Shown here: one piece after another, positions 61,544 to 64,000 of the stretch | Numbering within the stretch: the first letter of the stretch is position 1 | How the letters are laid out: each line of letters opens with the position of its first letter | NCBI GenBank assembly: GCA_900290245.1 | Contig: OKRB01000086.1 | Location: 57,868 to 121,867 of the forward strand | DNA: 64,000 nt | Source of the DNA: Candidatus Sulfuritelmatomonas gaucii | GTDB taxonomy: Bacteria; Acidobacteriota; Terriglobia; Terriglobales; Acidobacteriaceae | Reading direction: 5' to 3' | Translations under genes and position numbers: made by a program | The notes under the pieces: model-generated | The model's input: the letters and a program-made list of their open reading frames with translations, nothing else | What the model was told of the DNA's origin: nothing | The model's database searches: none

Positions 61544-62350
61544 CTAAAACGGAGCACAGCCGTGGGCGAGAAGGTAGGGCCGCGCCGTTCCTCCTGACAC
61601 GGCGTCGAACATGCGATTGAAGCGCGCCTGGCGGCCGGCCGTGTCTTTGGTGCCACCACGCTCAAGCTTGCGGTAGAACAGCTCCACGTTGTGGATGTCT
61701 TTCACATACAGGCTGTCTTCGATATAAAACTCGGCCTTGACGCAGCTTGCATCCGGCGAAAGTCCTGCGTACTGTGCGTCAGTCGTGCGGGCAACTTGAA
61801 CCTTCATGCGCCCCATCGTGTTCCAGTAGCTCTTGCTGTCGCCGATCAGGCGCTGCGCTTCGGCCATCGCGGGACCAAAGAGAATATGCCCGTCGGGCAG
61901 CGCGCCGAGCACATTATCCTGATACACGTGCAGGATCTCGTGCACGTCGTAAGGACCGATGCTGGATTGGATGATGCCATCCGTCATGAGATCGGCGCCA
62001 CACCGCCGTGAAAAACCACCTGCGTCGCCGAGCTCCTTCGGCCACTGATTCTTGTCGTAAAGCGTGTAGGTAAAAGTGGGGCAGTAATCTTCGAGGTTGA
62101 TCCCTGTAATTTTGCGGTAGGCGAAGAAGACCTTGCAGGCCTGGTTCTCGGCAAAGGGGCGGCAGAGTGCTTTAGCTGAAGGATCGGTGACGTGGGTGCA
62201 GTCGATCTGGAGCGTGACCGGAGGCGGTGGCGAATTCGGGCATTGATTGACTGTGATGACATCCTGCGCGTGAGCTGGCTGAAACGAGAGTAGCGCGGAC
62301 AGAATAGCGACGACGCAAAGAACGCCTGCGAGCGAAACGGGGGATCTCAT
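61544..62350 (-). CDS. Secreted HExxH protein of unknown family
   Basis: 268 residues with a signal peptide (VLCVVAILSALLSFQPAHA). The mature protein has at least eight Cys (e.g. NQCPNS, QIDCTHV, ALCRPF, QACKVFF), suggesting disulfides. VHEILHVYQ (H137-E138-x-x-H141) is an HExxH zinc motif; E164 in GPAMAEAQRLIGD, 22 residues after H141, could be the third ligand, as in gluzincin peptidases. No known family was recognised. Convergent with the DHH gene and divergent from the GGCT-like gene. Confidence 0.7.
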   Translation of the reverse strand: MRSPVSLAGVLCVVAILSALLSFQPAHAQDVITVNQCPNSPPPPVTLQIDCTHVTDPSAKALCRPFAENQACKVFFAYRKITGINLEDYCPTFTYTLYDKNQWPKELGDAGGFSRRCGADLMTDGIIQSSIGPYDVHEILHVYQDNVLGALPDGHILFGPAMAEAQRLIGDSKSYWNTMGRMKVQVARTTDAQYAGLSPDASCVKAEFYIEDSLYVKDIHNVELFYRKLERGGTKDTAGRQARFNRMFDAVSGGTARPYLLAHGCAPF

Positions 62351-62421
62351 ACGCAGGGACCTCCATGGATTTGGACGATATTGGGGGCCGGGAAGCGACC
62401 CTTGTCAAGCATACCGCTAAA

Positions 62422-62814
62422 ATGAGCGAATATCTCTTTGCGTACGGCACATTGCAGCCGGGGCGCGCACCGGCGGGAGTCGCGGCACTAGCCGCAAAGC
62501 TGCGGCCGGTGGGGGAGGGTTTCGTGCGCGGCGCGCTGTACGATCTGGGCCGCTATCCCGGCGCGGTGCCTGATTCTCGCGCGAAGAGCCGAATTGCCGG
62601 CACGGTGATGGAGTTGCCGGAGGATAAGAACTTCCTGGGGCTGCTTGATGGCTATGAGGGTTTTGATCCAAAAGCGCATGGTTCGAGCGAGTTTGTCCGC
62701 GAGCGGCAAATGGTGGAGTTGAGCGACGGGCGCAGGTTGGAGTGCTGGCTTTACCGGTACAACGGAAGAATTGGGGCCAAAAAGATCATCGGGGATGGCC
62801 ACTGGCGGAGGTAG
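62422..62814 (+). CDS. Gamma-glutamylcyclotransferase (GGCT/AIG2)-like protein
   Basis: 130 residues. EYLFAYGTLQPGRAP carries the YGTL substrate-binding motif, and LLDGYEGFDPKAHGSSEFVRE includes the DxYEG box with the catalytic Glu; LECWLYRYNG closes the barrel. These enzymes form 5-oxoproline from gamma-glutamyl amines or related substrates in the cytoplasm. The ATG at 62422 was chosen from the family start. The divergent spacer with the HExxH gene is 71 bp. Confidence 0.83.
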   Translation: MSEYLFAYGTLQPGRAPAGVAALAAKLRPVGEGFVRGALYDLGRYPGAVPDSRAKSRIAGTVMELPEDKNFLGLLDGYEGFDPKAHGSSEFVRERQMVELSDGRRLECWLYRYNGRIGAKKIIGDGHWRR

Positions 62815-62848
62815 TTTGCATGCCAGATGATTAGAACCAGCCCGAGGG

Positions 62849-63349
62849 CTATCGCCAGCCACACCTCCACAAATAGAGACATTTCGCAGCGCGAACCCGC
62901 GTCGCAACTGGGTCGCAAGTTCCGGAAGGTTGGCCGGTGAACGTAACAATTCCACTTGCCTCGGAGACTCTTGGGTAGGACTTGTCAGGCGCGTCGCAAA
63001 AATACCCGCCGATGAGTTCATAGCTGAAAGAGAGTTTGAATTGTCTGGCACCAGGCGTGCAGCCGTTGCACTCGAATTGCATCTGACGAGCACTCTCGAT
63101 TGCAGCCGATCTGAGCATTGCTGGGCCGCCGACGACTTCCACAGATTCAACGGTGCCGTCCGACCCTAGCTTAATACTCAATTCAACACGCCCGGAGACG
63201 CGCGCCGCCAAAGCGATCGGGGGGTAAGAGGCCGATGGCAACTTGATGATCTTTGGAGTGCTTTCAGGCACGGCTGCTGGCGGAGGACCTTTAGCAAGTG
63301 CCGGAGACAAAAGCTCGACCGATAACAGACAGGTCACAAGCTTTTTCAT
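62849..63349 (-). CDS. Small exported TonB C-terminal domain protein
   Basis: 166 residues with a signal peptide (KKLVTCLLSVELLSPALA). A Pro-rich stretch (GPPPAAVPESTPK) and a TonB_C domain follow: KLPSASYPPIALAARVSGRVELSIKLGSDGTVESVEVVGG, then AIESARQMQFECNGCTPG. There is no transmembrane anchor besides the signal peptide and no ExbB/ExbD nearby, so it is unlikely to be a classical energy transducer. The C-terminal ~45 residues (YFCDAPDKSYPR onward) are Cys-containing and unlike other TonB_C ends. A second TonB_C domain in this window is fused to the pseudokinase. Confidence 0.75.
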   Translation of the reverse strand: MKKLVTCLLSVELLSPALAKGPPPAAVPESTPKIIKLPSASYPPIALAARVSGRVELSIKLGSDGTVESVEVVGGPAMLRSAAIESARQMQFECNGCTPGARQFKLSFSYELIGGYFCDAPDKSYPRVSEASGIVTFTGQPSGTCDPVATRVRAAKCLYLWRCGWR

Positions 63350-63394
63350 GTGCAGCAGTATAGGTGAGGCAGCGCGCTATCATCGTGCTTCTGG

Positions 63395-64000
63395 TCACAA
63401 TCCCAGTTTCCCTGCCTTCTTCTTCATTGCTTCAATGCAGAACGCAATATGAGCGTCGAGGTCGACGCCAAGTTCGGCAGCGCCCTGCACGATGTCTTCG
63501 CGGTGCACGCCACGGGCGAAGGCTTTGTCCTTCATCTTTTTCTTCACGCTTGGAACCTCGACATCCACGATCGACTTTGACGGTTTGACGAGCGCGCAGG
63601 CGGTGAGGAAGCCGGCCAGCTCATCGCACGCGAAGAGGGCCCTGGCCAGGTGTGATGCGCGTGGAACGCCGGAGTATTGCGCGTGGCCGAGAATGGCGGT
63701 GCGCAGCTCCTCGGGCCACGCAAGTCGCTCCAGCTCGCGGACGCCGACGAATGGGTGTTCCTCGGCCGTGGGGTGGCGCTCGTAGTCGAAGTCGTGGAGC
63801 AGCGCCGTGGTGGAATACAACTCCAGAAGCGAGGCGCGGGCCTGGCCGTCAAGCGCAAGCCTCTCAGCCTCCCGCTCGCCGCATGCCACTACGCAGGCCT
63901 CCACGGCGAGAGCGTGCTTGCGCAGGCTCTCGCTTTGGGTCCACTCGGTGAGCAGTTGCCAGGCCTGTTCGCGCCTGAATTGCGGTTGAGATCCATTCAT
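63395..64000 (-). CDS. HD-domain phosphohydrolase-like protein (start at window edge)
   Basis: 201 residues; the first ATG coincides with the window edge, so the true start may lie outside. The HD motif is LLHDFDYERHP, with upstream SLRKHALAVEACV and HPFVGVRELERL, and downstream ILGHAQYSGVP and DELAGFLTACALV. This matches the small cytoplasmic HDIG-type hydrolases that act on nucleotides or metabolites. The substrate is unknown. It is followed after 45 bp by the TonB_C gene on the same strand. Confidence 0.82.
   Translation of the reverse strand: MNGSQPQFRREQAWQLLTEWTQSESLRKHALAVEACVVACGEREAERLALDGQARASLLELYSTTALLHDFDYERHPTAEEHPFVGVRELERLAWPEELRTAILGHAQYSGVPRASHLARALFACDELAGFLTACALVKPSKSIVDVEVPSVKKKMKDKAFARGVHREDIVQGAAELGVDLDAHIAFCIEAMKKKAGKLGL

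Overview
The window looks like a chromosomal segment of an acidobacterium of the Terriglobales/Acidobacteriaceae type. Evidence for this is a GC-rich sequence, two VWFA proteins of the acidobacterial secreted type, an orphan FtsX-type permease of the acidobacterial duplicated orphan permease class, a TIGR03118-like propeller protein, a secreted 'LTVIF...' protein typical of that group, an hpnI-like gene, and several families of short intergenic repeats. No rRNA, tRNA, insertion sequence, phage gene or CRISPR array was found. Assignment to a genus is not possible from sequence reading alone.

Layout. 1-5.8 kb (minus): partial psd, a YdcH-like peptide, metB-tsaB-rimI, and two adjacent VWFA proteins. 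6.0-10.7 kb (plus): DUF1015, an amidase_3 protein, a GerM protein and murI, tightly coupled (4-bp gap, then two GTGA overlaps), followed by fabI. 10.7-19.2 kb (minus): a diguanylate cyclase, dlgD, tsaE, a frameshifted nnr, a membrane protein, mntH and mntR. 19.4-30 kb: secreted or exported proteins, a Gfo/Idh oxidoreductase, a TPR protein, an EmrA/TolC pair without an adjacent inner-membrane pump, a type-B carboxylesterase and a small GIY-YIG protein that may have lost its first strand. 30.6-40.2 kb: polyphosphate metabolism (ppk; ppx convergent with and overlapping sixA), a pseudokinase-TonB fusion, a GNAT protein and an AsmA protein. 40.3-43.6 kb: an ArnT-like glycosyltransferase and HpnI. 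43.7-47.7 kb: dnaK-dnaJ-hspR without grpE. 47.8-64 kb: a peroxiredoxin-like protein, ffh, a secreted beta-helix protein, an NTF2-like protein, a class C beta-lactamase-fold hydrolase, carbonic anhydrase, a DUF2383 protein, the orphan FtsX permease, an EmrB-type MFS pump, a DHH phosphoesterase, a secreted HExxH protein, a GGCT-like protein, a small TonB_C protein and an HD-domain protein.

Themes. Several genes act at the envelope: murI, the amidase, GerM, psd, hpnI, AsmA, the ArnT-like enzyme and the efflux genes. tsaB and tsaE both serve tRNA t6A synthesis but lie in separate operons. mntR and mntH form a manganese-homeostasis pair, and the AT-rich spacer between them has a candidate promoter and palindromes.

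Most unusual signals: (1) intergenic arrays with a strict 7-bp period and different units at different sites, one of which supplies the last codons of mntR; (2) a hairpin family with a fixed GGATGGGGCA tail and compensatory changes in its stems; (3) a one-chain pseudokinase-TM-TonB_C protein lacking both catalytic aspartates; (4) a 14-bp tandem duplication that frameshifts nnr exactly between its two domains; (5) an unexplained three-way-junction fold at 56034-56086; and (6) a secreted HExxH-X22-E protein of unknown family.
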